From: Brachypodius melanocephalos
Lineage: Eukaryota; Chordata; Aves; Passeriformes; Pycnonotidae
NCBI GenBank assembly: GCA_013398615.1
Contig: VZSR01003816.1
Coordinates: 11,982,076 to 12,046,075 of the forward strand
Direction of reading: 5' to 3'
DNA length: 64,000 nt
Positions 38,001 to 53,000 of this stretch are shown here, piece by piece. The first letter of the stretch is position 1, and the number at the start of each line of letters is the position of its first letter. The notes below the pieces were generated by a model. It saw nothing but the letters and a program-made list of their open reading frames with translations, did no database searches and was not told the origin of the DNA. The position numbers and the translations under genes are program-made.

Positions 38001-41000
38001 TAGAATGGCAATTGTTTGATGCTGGTAAATGCCCTAATCCAATCAAGTCCTGGCCCTGACAAATAACTATAGATATCTCTGCAGGTTCAGTTATGTATCA
38101 ATAATCTGCGTCAATAACACCTTGTAAGGCACACATTGCTCTTTTTTCATGCTTTTTTTACTGCTTTCAATGTATTTTTCAGTATCTCGGGATAAAACTG
38201 GTAAAATTTGATACACGCATTTGCTTATATGCATGACCCACTTCACGCTAGAAGTTCAGACATTAAATTACATGAGGCAATTGGGAGGAATGCAATGTTC
38301 TGTTCTGATACTTTACTTTGTCAAACAGCTTGAGTTTCCACAAGCAATGGGCCTAAGTGGGGAGCTGTTTTCCAGGCAGACTAAACTGGAACACTTTGAC
38401 TGTGGTGTGAGCGTAAAAGTCATCATCAACAAGAACGTGTCTTCACAGGTCAGTCCCCTGGTAATTACAGTCTTGTTGCTTGAACTTGAAGCTTTTGCAG
38501 TTCTTACACTCAATGACTATAATGGAGAGGTGTGAATTGTTAGGGAAACAGTAACTTTTGATGATTAGAGTTTGTTCTGGTTAGGTAGCTGCATGGGTTG
38601 GAACAGTTGGCTTGTGTTTTGGCTGAAATTCAGAAAACCCCTAAAGTCGAGTTAAATTGTAATTAAAATTCAGTGTGGCTCACATTTTGTTGTGACAGGA
38701 TTGGGATAAAGACAGGGTGATCACTTACCCATTACCTTCACAGACAAAACAGACTCAACTTGGGCAATATGAATTTAATTTATTGCCAAATAAAATTAGA
38801 GTTAGATGATGAGAAACAAAGATGAGAACTAAAAACTCCTTTCCCCCTTTGCTCCCCTCTCTGCTTTTGTCCAGCCCCAACTTGTTGTCTGCAGTCTCAT
38901 TGCTGAAACTGATGTTTCAGTATTGTGTATTATAATCTGAGGTCCCTAATATCCTGCTCTCCTTTTTCTCTATGTACAGGCCCAGGCAGTCCTGAAGAGT
39001 TATGGTGAAAACAATGTCAATGGCTCCCTTCGCCTTCATTCCAATGGAAGGGAAATGCTGATGCTGGAGGTGGATGTGAACAATGAAAACAGGAGGAAAG
39101 TCAGAATTGTTGAACTGAGGGCTTTTCTCCATCAGACAGTCCTGACAAATCCAGAATCAGTACAGTTCCAGCTCATGGGCAAAATATTTCCATCAAGGTA
39201 GAGAAATCTGAATGTCGGTTAAGTGAGGAACTGAAAAGTGTTCTGGGGTACAAATTTAAATGTAACTACTTTCCTATGGCTGCAGCAAGGCCACTGAGTA
39301 AATGCCAGTTCATGTGTTATCCCTATTGTTGAAATGCTTCTGCTCCTTATGTTTCATAAGTTGGTGTAAGTTTTGTTAATGTGTTCTAGTTGCTTTCCAA
39401 GGACTTTGTATAGAGCACTTTGGGTCAACAGATTCTACAACCTGTGCCAGTGGAAAAGGGCACTTCCCAGCCTTTACTGAAAGGTTTTTAAAGTATTGGA
39501 GAAAGCTCTGAGGTGACAGAGATGGGAAATAGAAATTTGACCCTCCAAAGTTTCAGCTGTTTTTTCAAATTTCACAAATACAAAAGTATGCAGTGAAGAA
39601 TTTAGTGTTTCTGCAGAGGCCCCAGTGTTTACCAATTGACTGGGATAAGGAGAATGAGGAAAAAAGAGTTAAAGAAGTTACTACAATTTACATGAAGCAC
39701 ATTAGATTTACTAGAATAAGTATTTATCTTATTTTACCAAAAATAAGATAAAATATTCCAAGAAGGGTATTTCATGTGGTTCTGCAGTTTGCTTGCAGTT
39801 CTGAGCTTCCAATAGTGCATTAATTTGTTTAAATACCAGAGTAAGCCATAAGAGAACAATTTATTGCAGTTCACAGAAAAGAAAACAGAGCACTTAAAAT
39901 TTTTGGAATGATGATTTGTTTAGGATTTGTTTTACAGGGAGAATACAAACAAAAATAAACTGTTGAATGTTTCTGGAGAACAGCTAACAGGATGCAGTCT
40001 GTACAGACTTCAGTTGCTGACTGATGGAATGGATCTTGCTTCCCTAAACTGTCGTTTTGTTCTTTCCATGAAGTGGATTTTCCCTGAGGTTTTACTTTTC
40101 ATCAGTCTTTCATCAGGGTTCCAGTTTCTAGGAGGGATGTCTAACACCATGAAAACTGGAGTGATTGCCTCACTTTTAGGTATTTTGTGTAGTATACTTG
40201 AGTCTAGAAAGTCAGATAGTTCAGTGGATAGTTTGTTGAAGGCAATGTGAAAATTATGTCTCAGTTTTATACTTACAACACTGAAAATGGAGCTTTTTGT
40301 TGCTCCAGCAGGTTTCCCTAAAAAGCTGTGCCGTGTTTCTCCAACACTGTTCAATTCAGGGCCAAGATGTAAAGAAATATTGTTGGTTCATTTACCCAAC
40401 TCAAGTGATGATGGGCATTTAGAATTATTTTTTAAGCTGAATTCTCAAATGCTGCTTTTAAATCAGCACCAAAGAGATATTTCATATTGTGACAGAGAAG
40501 CCTGTTTCCAATTCAAACTCTCTCATTAGGAACCATAACAAATGCATTCAAGAAATTTAAAGAAAAATTAGTCTGCCAATCTGTGAAGTTTTACTGAGGA
40601 ATTTATAAACATCTGGTGAATAGCGTGGGCTGACTGCAAGGCCTCTGATTGCCTGATTCACAACATTGGAATGAATGCACAGAAAGTCTGTGGAGTCTCC
40701 ATACTTGGAGATGCTCCAAACCTGACCACACACACTCCTGAGCACCCTGCTCTCATTGATCCTGCTTTGAGCGAGGAGGGGTGTCTTGACAATCCTGAAT
40801 CAACCATAATAATATCTTACTAGCAATTTTTATGTCTGTCTTTTTAGACTTCTGTTGTCTTCTGACTTGAAGCTTAATGAAAATGAGCTTCACATGGATT
40901 TCACAGGAACCAGGGAGCAGAAAGTTGGCTTTGTTTTGTCCCTAAATGGAAGAGTGCAACACACTTTTACTGCGTTTAAGGCCATACCTCATCTCCTTTC

Positions 41001-44000
41001 TCTGGATGGATTACTGAAGTGCAAAAACAACATTCACGATGGTAATCTGTTCCTTGTGTTTTGTTCTAACCTGCAGCTATCTAAGGAAGCTTCATAATTT
41101 TAATGTAATCTTTCCTGAGCTGCACAATACATTTAGTTCTGGGGCCCTCAACAGAAGAGTAATGTGTACCTGTTGGGGTAAGTCCAGAGGAGACCACAGA
41201 GATGATCAGAGGGCTGGAGCCCCTCTGCTCTGGAGCCAGGCTGGGAGAGCTGAGGTTGTCAGCCTGAGAAGAGGAGGCTCCAGGGAGACCTTAGAGCCCT
41301 TTCAGGTACCTAAAGGGCCTCCAGAGAGCTGGAGAGGCACTTTGGACAAGGATCTGGAGGGACAGGACGAGGGAGAATGGCTTCAAACTGACAGAAGGCA
41401 GGGTTAGATTGGATATTATGAAGAAATTCTTCCTTTTGAGGGTGATCAGACAGGAACAGGCTGCCCTGAGAAGCTGTGGCTGGCCCATCACTGGAAGCGT
41501 TCAAGGCCAGGCTGGACAGTGCTTTGAACAACCTGGGACAGTGGAAGGTGTCCCTGCCCATGGCAGAGCTGTTGGAACAATATGGGCTTTAAGATCTCTT
41601 CCAGCTCAAATCATTCTGTGATAATGCAGAGTATTTAGCATGCAAAATGAACCATGGGTCATTGGGTTGAGAGTGCTTTTCAGTGAACTAACATAGTCTG
41701 AGATTTTCCATGTTTTCATGGATTAAGGGAAATAGTGGGTAGCCTCTTTCCTCTTCTGAAATGTGGGGGCTGGCTTGAGACTGCTACTCCTTTGAATGGC
41801 TCCATGGGTGGAGTAGGTCACTGCAGAGCTCTGGAGGGATTGTTTAGCCTGCAATTACACAAGTAGTAGGTCACAATCCATCTGTAAATTTTCCTTCAGA
41901 GAGAATGCAGTATAGTGCATGGGCTAAGGGTGCAAGCAGCTTGGTGAATAAAAAGAAACAGCTGCCAGAAATACTATTATATAATTTGTTTTAAACACAG
42001 ATACTCACTAGTAGAGAAACCCTCAACACTGAACTGATTTGCTCTCTAGATTAGGCAAAATCATCTAGTATAATAAATGAAAATTGTTCTACTTCCTACT
42101 GGTATTAAGGTAATGATTATCTGTACATTAAATGAAACTAAATTCTAAAACTGTCCCAAGAATCTCTCTCTACAGTAATAATTTCTGCCTGTTACAGGTA
42201 ACATCAATGTGATGGTCAACAAAAGACTGTTTGGACTGCATGTCAGGAACAGGAATGTGTTTGGGAATACCACTGTGCACAATATCACTGTTGCCATGGT
42301 TCAGAATGGCAGTCAGGCAATCCCAGGGGAAGCAAGACTGAAAGGACACCTGGAACTGAGTAAAGAGAAGAAAAGGGGGCTAGCTAGCTTGCAGGTGGAT
42401 GAGAAGGCTCTTTCTGTAGATTTTTTCAATGTCATGGATCATGGGCACGGCAGAGTCAGTGGGACTTTCACACATAATATCAACTTTTTAAAAAATGCAG
42501 GTAGGAAGAAAATCTGACTTGATGGTGTGATCTAACAAGGTGAATTTATCTAAATGACTGCTGACCAGTGGAAACAGAGGAGCTGTGTCTTCTCACACCA
42601 GAACAAAATGTGATCTAGTCTTAGCAGCATTCCTTTTCATATTGTTGGGAAAATACAGTAAAATAGACACAGAAATAGTTCAAAGAGTTTTGAAATAAGA
42701 GAAAAGAGAAGACATTTTAAGAGAAAATTATTTCTCTCTTGCATATCTGTGTTCTTGCACAGCATCTAAGCTGACCAGTTCCTCTAAGTATAGTTTTATG
42801 CCAAGTGTTGTTTCCTAAGCAAAGCTGTGGATTTTCATGGACTGGAGTTATCAGTAATTTTGCATGGGTTCCTTTGCATAGAATAAATCTTTTCTGAATC
42901 TTTTTGACAATTGACTACTGGAGTTGGACACAATACCAATTGGTAAATATCCTTTATTTTAAAAAAGGAAAATTCTTAATTTCCAAAGTGCATGCCACAC
43001 TTTAATTTAACAGTACCTTTTCAATACAATTTTCACCTTGTAGGTAATGTCCTTCTATAGATATCAGTAAAGTGATCACACCTTATATAAAGGTGTGTCT
43101 TTTCTTATAAAAAAACTACAGAAAGCTTCTTTTGCTCTGTAGTACATCTTTGTAGTGTGTAATGACAACCCAGAAGCGCCGTGTTGATTTTACTTCCTTC
43201 CCTGTCAGTAGGGTTGCCTTTGGATGGCATTCTCACTGCCACGTGTGAGCGTGGCACAGGAAATCACAGCATTGCCATAGCCCTGCAGAGTGGCAGTGAA
43301 AGGATTGCTGCTGTGTTTGAGGGGCACAGACTGGCCACAGAGCCTCCAAAATCCCAGCTATCTGTGAGCTTAAAGCACAACATCTCAAAGATAAAGAAAC
43401 ATGGGGTCCCTTTTGTTTTAGAAGCTGCTGGCTATTATGAGGTAAGAAGAGTTCTGTCTTTGGAAGTTTAATTTCTGGAAGGACAATTTGTGTATATATA
43501 ATAACTCTAGGCTTTTCCTGTGCACTGTATATATTTATTTTAGAAGCTGCTCTGCTTTTGAGATGTACTAAACTACTGAGTGAAAGAAAGGCGTTGTCTG
43601 GCTCCTTGTCATACTGTGGACCTGTCATCTGAGCTCTTGGAGCTGAATCTGGACAAAATGAGATGCTACATTCAGTTCTCATTTAAGTGAAGTGCTCTGC
43701 TGCATGTGAACAGATGTCTTGTCCAATTTTGTCTTTCCTCTATAAATGGGAAGTGAACCAGCAGGCCTAAGGCTTGCATCTGGTACTGGATTTAACTGGT
43801 CCTGGTGTCATCCCTTGGATGGGTGCTAAAGAGCAGGACAGTGTTTAGCGTGGCTTTCCCTCTGGAAATTACTGCCCACAGAAACATCACAGACCACAAT
43901 TCCTGGTGTGGTGTTGCTTGGCCACTGTTCTCTCTATCTGCATTTCTGCTATAGATCTGTGAACATTACAGCTTCTTTTGCATCACAGATTATCTTTCCA

Positions 44001-47000
44001 TAAAGGAAGGGTTCAAATACTTGGCTGTCTCAGACATCCACTGAAAGGCTCAAGTCACTCACATGCTTATATTGGGTGGCTTCAACCACTGTGGTAGGGT
44101 GAGACACAGAGCTGTGCAGTGAAAGAATTCTAAACCGTTGGTTTGCCTTGCTTTTTAGTAGTTCCAGTGCTTTAATTTTTTGTGCCTGAGGGCTCAAATT
44201 CTTCAGAGTACTGAAAGCTCTCAATATGTTTTGGAGCCAGAAGGAATTATTGATACACTGCATTTAGAAGGTCTAGCATAACACTACAATCTCTATTTGA
44301 AATGAGGCTGCTTTGATGAACTTGCACTTTTATTTTACCAGTGCTGCTGCCCTGACACAGGCTGTGATGTTTAACAGCAGTGAAACACACTCTGCCCTTC
44401 CCAGTTGTTGCTGGGATGTTGTTGTTTGTTTCTTTCCATGATTTGGTTTCTTTTGTTCATAGAATTTCTCCAGAAGGATTGCTGCAGGGATAACAACCAC
44501 GGTGGAGACAGAGCAGCTCAAGATTGAAATAGAGAAGAAAACCACTGGCACTGCTATGGAAATTTCTCTTTCACTTCACCATGATGTGGGAGGACTGATG
44601 GACATTGTTCCACATGTACTAGAGGTTTGCAGAAGCCCTGCCATATATTGTAATATATTTAGTGCACTAAACACTACACTACACTGTTTATCTTTTTGAA
44701 ATGGAATGCTAACCTTTAATCTTAAATCTGTGGTTTTGTGCCTTCATCCATTTGATCCTTAAAGCAACCCTGTAACTTGCTCCTTTGAATTTCAGTCCTC
44801 CCTGCTTTTCTTCATCCTCTGAATGTGCTTTATTGACAACATCAACAGGTTGCTTGCAGTGGAGAATCTGCTAACAAAGAACTTTCTGGCCTTTGCAATG
44901 GTGCAATTGCATTTCGTCATTTTGAGGTACTGACTTCATTTAAAAACTTTGCTTTCAACAACATAGTGTCTTAACTACCATGAAGGGAATCTAAGTGCTG
45001 GAAGTGTCAGACACATAGAAATGGATTTGAGCTTCCTGGAAGTTTTGTGTGCACTTTCAAATATTTTCACTCCATTAATTATTGGTTTGGGTTTGCTTCC
45101 TGTTATTCTTATTATGGAACTCCAAAATAAAGATTTCAGTACATGTCTCCATTTATAATTGTGTAGGATGAATACAAAATGGTGTAGGGAACAGTTCTCT
45201 TCTAGTAATATCAGCTTTTAAAAACAGTAGGTGACCTGACATGAAAGCAAACTTGACAACAGTTTTCTGTAATTTTTCAGACTCCAGCAAGAGTTTCACT
45301 GAATGGGTCAATATCTACCAGCACCTTTACTGTCATCCTCTTTGGACATGTTTCTTTTCATGACATATTTGCCTGCCTGCAACTCTATGCCACCACTAAC
45401 ACCCATCCTCGTTTAGAAATCGACTTCCAGCATTCTTTGCCTTCACTTCATTCCCTGGGAATTGCCAGACAGAACCAACTGAAGGTGTCAGCCACGAGAA
45501 GTGACAAGTACAAGGGCATCCTTGGTATTGTCCTTGGGCCTTGCACTTTGGAAGCGGATGGGGAAGTGAGCCTGGCAAGCAATGAGACAGGATGGGTACT
45601 TGCTTTTAGAAACAAGTGTGTCAGTCTGGAGGTAAGGCCAGATTGTTTTCTGCATGCCCTTCCAGTCTGTGTATTTCAGATCACTGAGACACAGAAAAAT
45701 GTGTCCTGACACTCTTAGGGATAGGCTAAATTTGCTCATTAAAGTTGTGCTTTTGCAGAGCAATGAGTCAGAGCATTTGCAAGGGGAACTGTATTTGAAG
45801 ATGATAATTTGGAGTAATACAATGGTAGATGTTACGGCTGTTGCCATAAAAATGTTGCTTAATAATAGTTTATTAATAAAATAAACTTTTGTCCTAAAAT
45901 CTAGTGAAAAGCATGTCCTTTCAGTTTGGAATTGTGCAGGTTAAGATTTTTTTTCTTCTACATTAGTTATGAAAAAGTTATTGTAGGATTTATTCTTCTT
46001 TCCCCTTTCCCCCTTCCCCTTCACTTTCATTTTATTTTTTTGGGGGGGGTGGGGGTTGGTTTTCACAGAGCAGTTTCTGATTTCTCTATGAAACAAGCTG
46101 TCTTGTATGGTCCTTTCCAAAAGCAGATTGTTTCAGAAAGAAGGAATTCTTTCTCATGAATTAGGAACAAATAAGGAAGACAGTTGCTTTACTCTGTGTG
46201 TTTTAAACCATGTAATCTTTTCTGTTGCAGAGGATGGGATTGCCTCGAGCTGCAGTCTTGGGGGGCTCATTTCGACAGAACATCTGCAACATGGGCCTGT
46301 TAATGAACCTGCAGTGTGATGGCAGAGCACTGGATGTGCAGATAGACACCTCCTGCCAGCATGAATACACACTCCAAGGGGTGCTCAGGCATTCACTGCC
46401 CTGGCTCAGCCAGCTTGGGCTGCCTTTTGAAAACTCTGTCCTGATCTCTGCAGCCACAGACCCCAGCACAGAGGGCATTTTCCTGCTGCAGGCTGGGAGA
46501 TGCAGACTGAGGGCTAGAGGGGATCTCTGTGTGCAGAATAAAACCGACTGGACACTGGAAACAGAAACAGAATGTCAACTTCTGCAGGTAGCTCTGGGAA
46601 GCTTTAAAAGACGTTTTGGGATCAAATGAAGGCCTTGTGGCTTTTAGCCAAAATGCCAGTGCTGCAGTGTTGGGAAAGCACTCCAAAGGCACGGCTGTGT
46701 CACAGCATCAGGCAAAGCCAGTGTCTCACATCCCAAGTGCTCTCTGGAGACTCTGATCAGTTCAGCCTTTGCTGACTGTTGCCTTTGCAGGCCGACACTG
46801 CCCTCTAAGGCTGAACAGCAATATTAGCCTGAGCTCTGACAAAAATACATTCCCTGCTCTGTGAGGATTATATCAAAATAGAATTTCCTTGGTTTTTCCA
46901 GTTAGCTTCACTGACTACATTAGAAAGTATGGCAATTACAAAAGCAGGGGTTTTTTTTCTAGATGTTCATAGGCATTTATATTTTGCTTTCAAATCCTCA

Positions 47001-50000
47001 AATTGAGTAACTTCCTCAACTACAAAGTGACAACACAAAAATGGCAGGAAAGTTGTAGTGAAGAGGGAATGAAAACCCCTTGAAGTATTAATGAAAACCC
47101 CTTGAAGTATTAATGAAAACCCCTTGAAGTATTAAAAAATAGTAGAATTTTGAGTGTTTTTAGAAATCTTTTGACAGAATGGGAAGAAACCTTTTTTTTT
47201 TTGGATGTTGCACAAGACAAGCTGGAAGTTCAATTATTTAAAAAACCCAAACCTACAACCAGATGCAAGAATGTCTGTTAGGCCTATAATTTTTTGTACA
47301 TTAATTTGTTTGAAAACTGAGATTGGTGTGGTCTGGATGAAGCATAGAATGTTTAGTGAACTTTGCCAATCTGAAGGAACAGGTATTTTGTATTTTTGTA
47401 AATGTAAAACTTTGTAAAGATGCAGAAGTTGTGCAGGACAGTCCTTAAATCTTCCATCAGGTCCTAGTCAGGAAAAATCACCATCTGTCTTGTTGAGAGG
47501 GAGAAAAATGGCAGCATGGAGATTGTAGTGTTTTGTCTCTGATATTGTATCATATAATATACACTTGTCTTAAAGTATTTGTATATTCCAAAGGAATTTT
47601 TGTTTGAATCTTGATAGGATCTCAGTTTCCCAACTCAGTCACGGCTCACAGGATCCATTCAGAAAGACAAGTGCCAGGCAGAGCTGCTCTCTGTCCTGGA
47701 AACAGAAGGCAAAACTGCCCATCTGGAAGTGAGAGCAGAGTGCAAGCCAAAGATGACTCTGGAAATTCAATTCAGGCATGACCTCCCCCAGCTGAAGGAA
47801 ATCCCAAGGGAAAATGAGCTGTCCATCACTGCACGGAAACATTTCAAATATCTTATTGGAGCTGGAGTGAAACTGGGTGCCTGTGAGCTTCAAATGAATG
47901 GGGACTTTGACCCTGAAAAGAACCTTCAGTGGAAAATGCTTATAGAAAACAAATGCCAAACAATTCAGGTATGGAAAAGAATTTTCTCCTTTAATGTAGA
48001 ATTTATACATCTAAGCTAGGATCTTTGTACCTGCTAAAGTCAAAAGACAATAATCTAAGTATTTCAAAGAGGTAGCAAAAAAATAAGAAAAACATTCTCT
48101 TTTAATGTTGCATCTTACTTCTGGAGCCAATAATTCACTGTATTTTCATATGGCAAATGCCAAATTTCCTGTTAATCAGTACCTGCAGATAATGGACTTG
48201 CTTGTGCTAGCTCTGATGTTTTTTCTAAAACATAGCTGAGAACTCTGCAGGGTTTTTCTATTTGGAAATAATGATTGTTCAAAGTTGTCTTTGGCTTTAT
48301 CAGCAGTTACAGTTTCTCAGCAGTTTGAGAAACAAACTCTGAAATAGTTTTAAAATATATGAAATAAATAATCTTCAGGTCAGAAAATTTAGTGTATAGA
48401 AACTTTGAGAAACATGTTATCACATTATGATCTGTGGATTCAATATGCAAGTCAGGGTAAATCTGAAGATACAAAGATGAGATTGACCTGCCCTTTTCCA
48501 AAAACAGATCTGCCATAATAAACTTATGTACTCTGTCTGGTTTCACTGAATTTATGGATGCTTTGGGCCACCGGGACAATGCCAAGCATAGAACATTAAT
48601 TAACTTTTCATTTAGGCAGGAAGAACTGCCACATTGTCCAGTGTTCTATCTATGCTGACTCATTTATCAAAAATAATCAGACATATTCAAAATAAAAAAG
48701 ACAACATTTATAAAATGGATGAAAAAGCTTTCAAGGTTTCTGAAACATCCTGTGTCTATGCTGTCTGATATACTTGATTTTACAGCTAGGTGATTAAAGT
48801 TGCTATTAGAAATGAAGTTTCAGGGGTATAATGTATTTGTGGTTAAGTGCAAAAGTAGTGATTTTTAAAAGTTTTTTCTTTCTTTTACAGGATCTTGGAG
48901 CACCAATGAAAATTGATGGCTCAGGCTACCTTTTGATGGATAAGATGAACCTAGATTCACAGACACTGATCACTGTTGATGAAAGTAAATTCCGAGGGCT
49001 CCTTATACTGAAAGTCACTCACGTGAGTACCCTGCAGGCTGTTGGAGTGTGTGAACAAAGTACTGAGTAATGTACTTTACCTATGTTATTTGGAACAAAT
49101 AGTCAAGCTTTAGTAATGAATGCCAGAATAAAAATGAAATAATAAAATCTTTGAAAACCTGGCACCTACAGTGTGCAGTAACTGATGTAGAGGACAATAG
49201 GATATAGGCTCTGGCACTTCCTGAATCATTTTCTTGTCATGCTCTTTATGTGTAGATTTTTGTTGTTTGTATTGTACTGTTGGATGTTCCCTTAGATCAC
49301 TGTGATTTACCCTGCAAAATAATACGCAGTGATTAATTGAGACAGCCACACAGGGAAGGCTCTGAATCTCTTGCTTTTCTGTTGACAATTCCAAGTTTGG
49401 ATTCTCTTCTCGTCAGAGCAGGAGAGCAGAGAATTCACACAAGTATCTGTTTCCTCATGGTGTTTCTTTTTCCTGCCATAACTGGTAATTTCTGCACGTT
49501 TCTGTGCCATGGAGAAACAACATAGCTAATTCATCGTTTAATTCATATTAAATGTAGGACAGACAGATTTCTGGTTTGAGCTCTGTATTGCAGCAATCTT
49601 TGGGTTCTACATGTGCTTTGCTCTCTATGCTGTGAAATATTAACAGGAAAGGCAAGAGTTGGATGCAGTGCTAACCCATAATATCCAAGGAGCTGCTGAC
49701 ATTGGCATTCCCATGAGGGTGTTACTTGATGTGATATCAGAAAAAAACAATGACTTCTATAAAGGATTTATTAATTTCTGTGTGAACAACAAGCAAGTAA
49801 GTGTCTCCTCCATATCAGAAACATGTGAAATAGAGGTTGAAGCGGGCTAACTGATTTGGTAAATATTGTTTCTGCAAACAATCCAAATGCAATATTTTCC
49901 AGGGGCTGGGTTAGTTCTAAAGGCCTTAATTAAATGAAGGCAGTATCTTTCAGCCACTCCTTCTGTGAAATTGCTCCTTGCAACAAATTTAACATCAGCA

Positions 50001-53000
50001 ATGATCCATGACTTGCATGTGTAAATTAGATCAAACCTTCCTCATCAAGAATCTTCACTTGGTGCAGCATATTCCCTTTTACAATACAAAGTTGTGACTG
50101 CTGAAAAAATTAGACAATTCTTCACCACAAAGTTTTCATAGTTTTCATAATTTTATTCTAAGGTGTAATTAGTCCAATAATTACTTCTCTTATTCCGAGA
50201 AGTCTCCATATCAGAGATGTGCCACAGTTAACTTGTCATATTTACTTGAACTGAGCAGATAACAGAAGAACTGAACTTCGTCCAGAAGTTGGATGTTGTG
50301 TCTCTTAACTACAAACTTACTCATAACATAGAGACATTGAAGGCTTTGCAAATAAAAGACAGGATTGAATTGCAGGTAGGTTATCAAGCTGGAGCCATGC
50401 CCCAAGGGGAACAGCAGCTGGGGAAGTGAGATGGCAAAGAGCAGTGAGTGTAGATGGGACTTTCCATGTTTGCTGTTTTGGTGGAGTCCAGGTGCTCCCT
50501 TTGCTCTTGAGGGGAGTCCAGAAGTTCAGTTTGTTCTCATGGGAGAATAGCTTAGACCTGGACCTTGCACAGGCCTGGGGTGGGAGGTTGGCTCCCAGTG
50601 TGGAGTGAGAGGAGGGCACTGCATCTGTGTGTCTGACAGAGCTGCAGTGTCCCCTGGACACACAGGGCAGAGGGGAGCACTGCTGGCATTTCACTGGATC
50701 CTTCCAAATGCTATTTTCCTTCCAAACTCTGACTACCTGGCATATTGTTTTATCTGAGAAACACAAGACTTATTAACCATGTCACTGAATAGCATTGAAG
50801 CATGACCATACTTGAGAATACATGTTAAATGATTGAATTATAAAATAAAAGGGACATCTGTAACTATGTTGTGTTATAAAATTATACAAGATGCATATTT
50901 GAGATGATATTGTCTCAACCAAAGAAAGAATCTCGACCAGCAGGAGCTTTAACTTTTACAATTCTGTCTTTTCACAATTTACTTTTGTTGCACACAGGCT
51001 ATCTTGAACCTCAAAGTCACCAGGAGCTTTAGTTTGAAAGTGCTTTATGGTGCTCACCTAGCAGTTCTTGAAGGACAAATCCAGGAGTTTGAAACAAGGA
51101 CCAACATAACAGGGAATTTCCATCACTCTTTGCCATGGCTGTTACAAGTCAGAGTCCCATCATCTTTACAGGTAGTTTTGGGGGTTTTTTGGTCTTTGGG
51201 TTTTTTGTTTGTTTGGGGGTTTTTGTTGTTTTTCTTTTTAATTATAATTATTGTCCTGTAATAAGGATGTAATTCAAGCTCATGGCTTGAATGAAAATTT
51301 CTATTTTGTAAGGTACAGGATGGAAGCTGAGTTTTTCTGATATTTAAAAACTGTGGATGCCTAAAACCTGAACAACTGAAATAGAAAGTTTCTCCTTGAC
51401 TGCTTTCTGAATGAGACTCCTCCATTCTGATCAGTGTTAGTAGAGTGGGTACTGTTGGTATTGTAACTACAGGAGAGCTTGAGCACATTGCACCAGAGAC
51501 TGGAGTATTGCTCCTATGCTCTTTAATGGGAATTTTATACTGAAAGATGCATTTCTTTTGGTTTCATTTTCAGGGAACTGTTGGAGTACCTACTATCTGG
51601 TAAATACTGTCAGTAGATATAGATTAAGTATCCTTTAAAAGAAGTGAGTTGTGTTTGTGAGATAAAAAAGAGAGAATTTTACATAGATCAGTGAGGCTGG
51701 GATGGCTTGACACTGGTTCAGTTGAATGAGCTTCATACTTGAAAGTCAAAGATGATTAATGAAAGGCCAAGAGACATTTTGTAAATGGATAGATTTTGAC
51801 ATATAGATTAGAGAGAACTTTCTTTCTCTTCCATTTTCTCTTTCATTGTTTTGAGAACTTATATCTGTGTCTCATTTTTTAGATAGATGCGGTTTTTCAA
51901 GGGAGAAACAATACTCAAGAGAGATCTGTGCACATTGCAGCTGGAGAAACATCAATCACATACACAATAAACTCCTATTCTGTTGACCATCAAGTGGATC
52001 TCTTCTGCCAGAGCGTGCACAGCAGTGAGGTTCTCCAGGCATCTGGCTACCCTAAGGCAATCAACTTGATTTTCAGTTTGCGTAAATCAGGTGGGTACCT
52101 GCCGCTCCTGGCAGGGTTTTTATTCTGTAATAGCTCTTTGAGGACGTTTCAGCTGTTCCTTCAACAGCTACAAACTGACTAAGATTTGCTGGTAGTACCT
52201 AAAAAGAGGCTTTATCTTGTTTGTAAGTAAAACTCTCATTTTGAAACTACATCTGTGATTAGTTGATGAAGCCAGTCTACCCTCAGAGCTTGCCCTGGCA
52301 TAAATCCTATCTACATATCTCTCTTACACTGTGATCAGGTACCTTAAGTGAGTGCTGCCAGGGAAATGTATTCCTGTTGAAGAAAACTCAACAACTGTGA
52401 AAGCACCAAAGAGCATTAATTACTGAGGTTAGCAGGCACTGAATCAATACTAATGTGAGTGGCACAAGCTCTTTTCACCCTTTCAGAAAAAAGCAGCAGG
52501 ATGAGAGGTTGCTCTCAGAACAGCCACAGTCAGCATGTGATTTCCACCACAAAACCCACAATTTCTGTGGATTTTGTCTCACCATAAAGAATTTGAGGGG
52601 TTCCACATCTCTTATCTCATTTCTATCTTTTAATAGTCTCGTATTTTAATTTTCAAAAATGAAAAGCTGGTAGGAAAGTGGGGAAAGGTCTTCAGTAGTG
52701 AGGAAAGGCCTTCAGGTCATGCTCTTTGGGCATTGTTCAACTGCTGTAGCTGGAATCAAAGGAGTCACTGGAGGTCAGAACAGCTCAGAGCTCTTCCCAG
52801 GAAGATGCTGGGATGCAGCTGGCTGTATGGATTAGTCATCTCTACTGCACAAACACATTCCTGACAGGAACTAATTTGCCACTTCACACTGGATGTGGGT
52901 ACACAACCTCTGTTACCACAAGACTTTGTAAGGACAAAGTTCAAGGACATCCAGAAAAACTCTGCCCTCCTCCAACCACAGGCCAAAATTCTTGTAATCC

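Larger units (their letters stand above)
32116..50997 (+). other. introns 26-47
   Basis: Lengths from 104 to 1,650 bases. Contents recognised: CR1 in introns 28 and 37, a probable LTR remnant in intron 35, a GT run in intron 27 (about 32878-32890), and a 22-base triplication in intron 43. The rest is AT-rich unique sequence. Confidence 0.6.

Noticed and set aside
39927..40250. 107-codon forward frame in intron 36
   Set aside because: Low-complexity AT-rich composition, no family match, and exons 36 and 37 already join in phase.
41039..41621. Open frames over the intron 37 repeat
   Set aside because: The DNA is a CR1 3' end; CR1 tails are not coding here.
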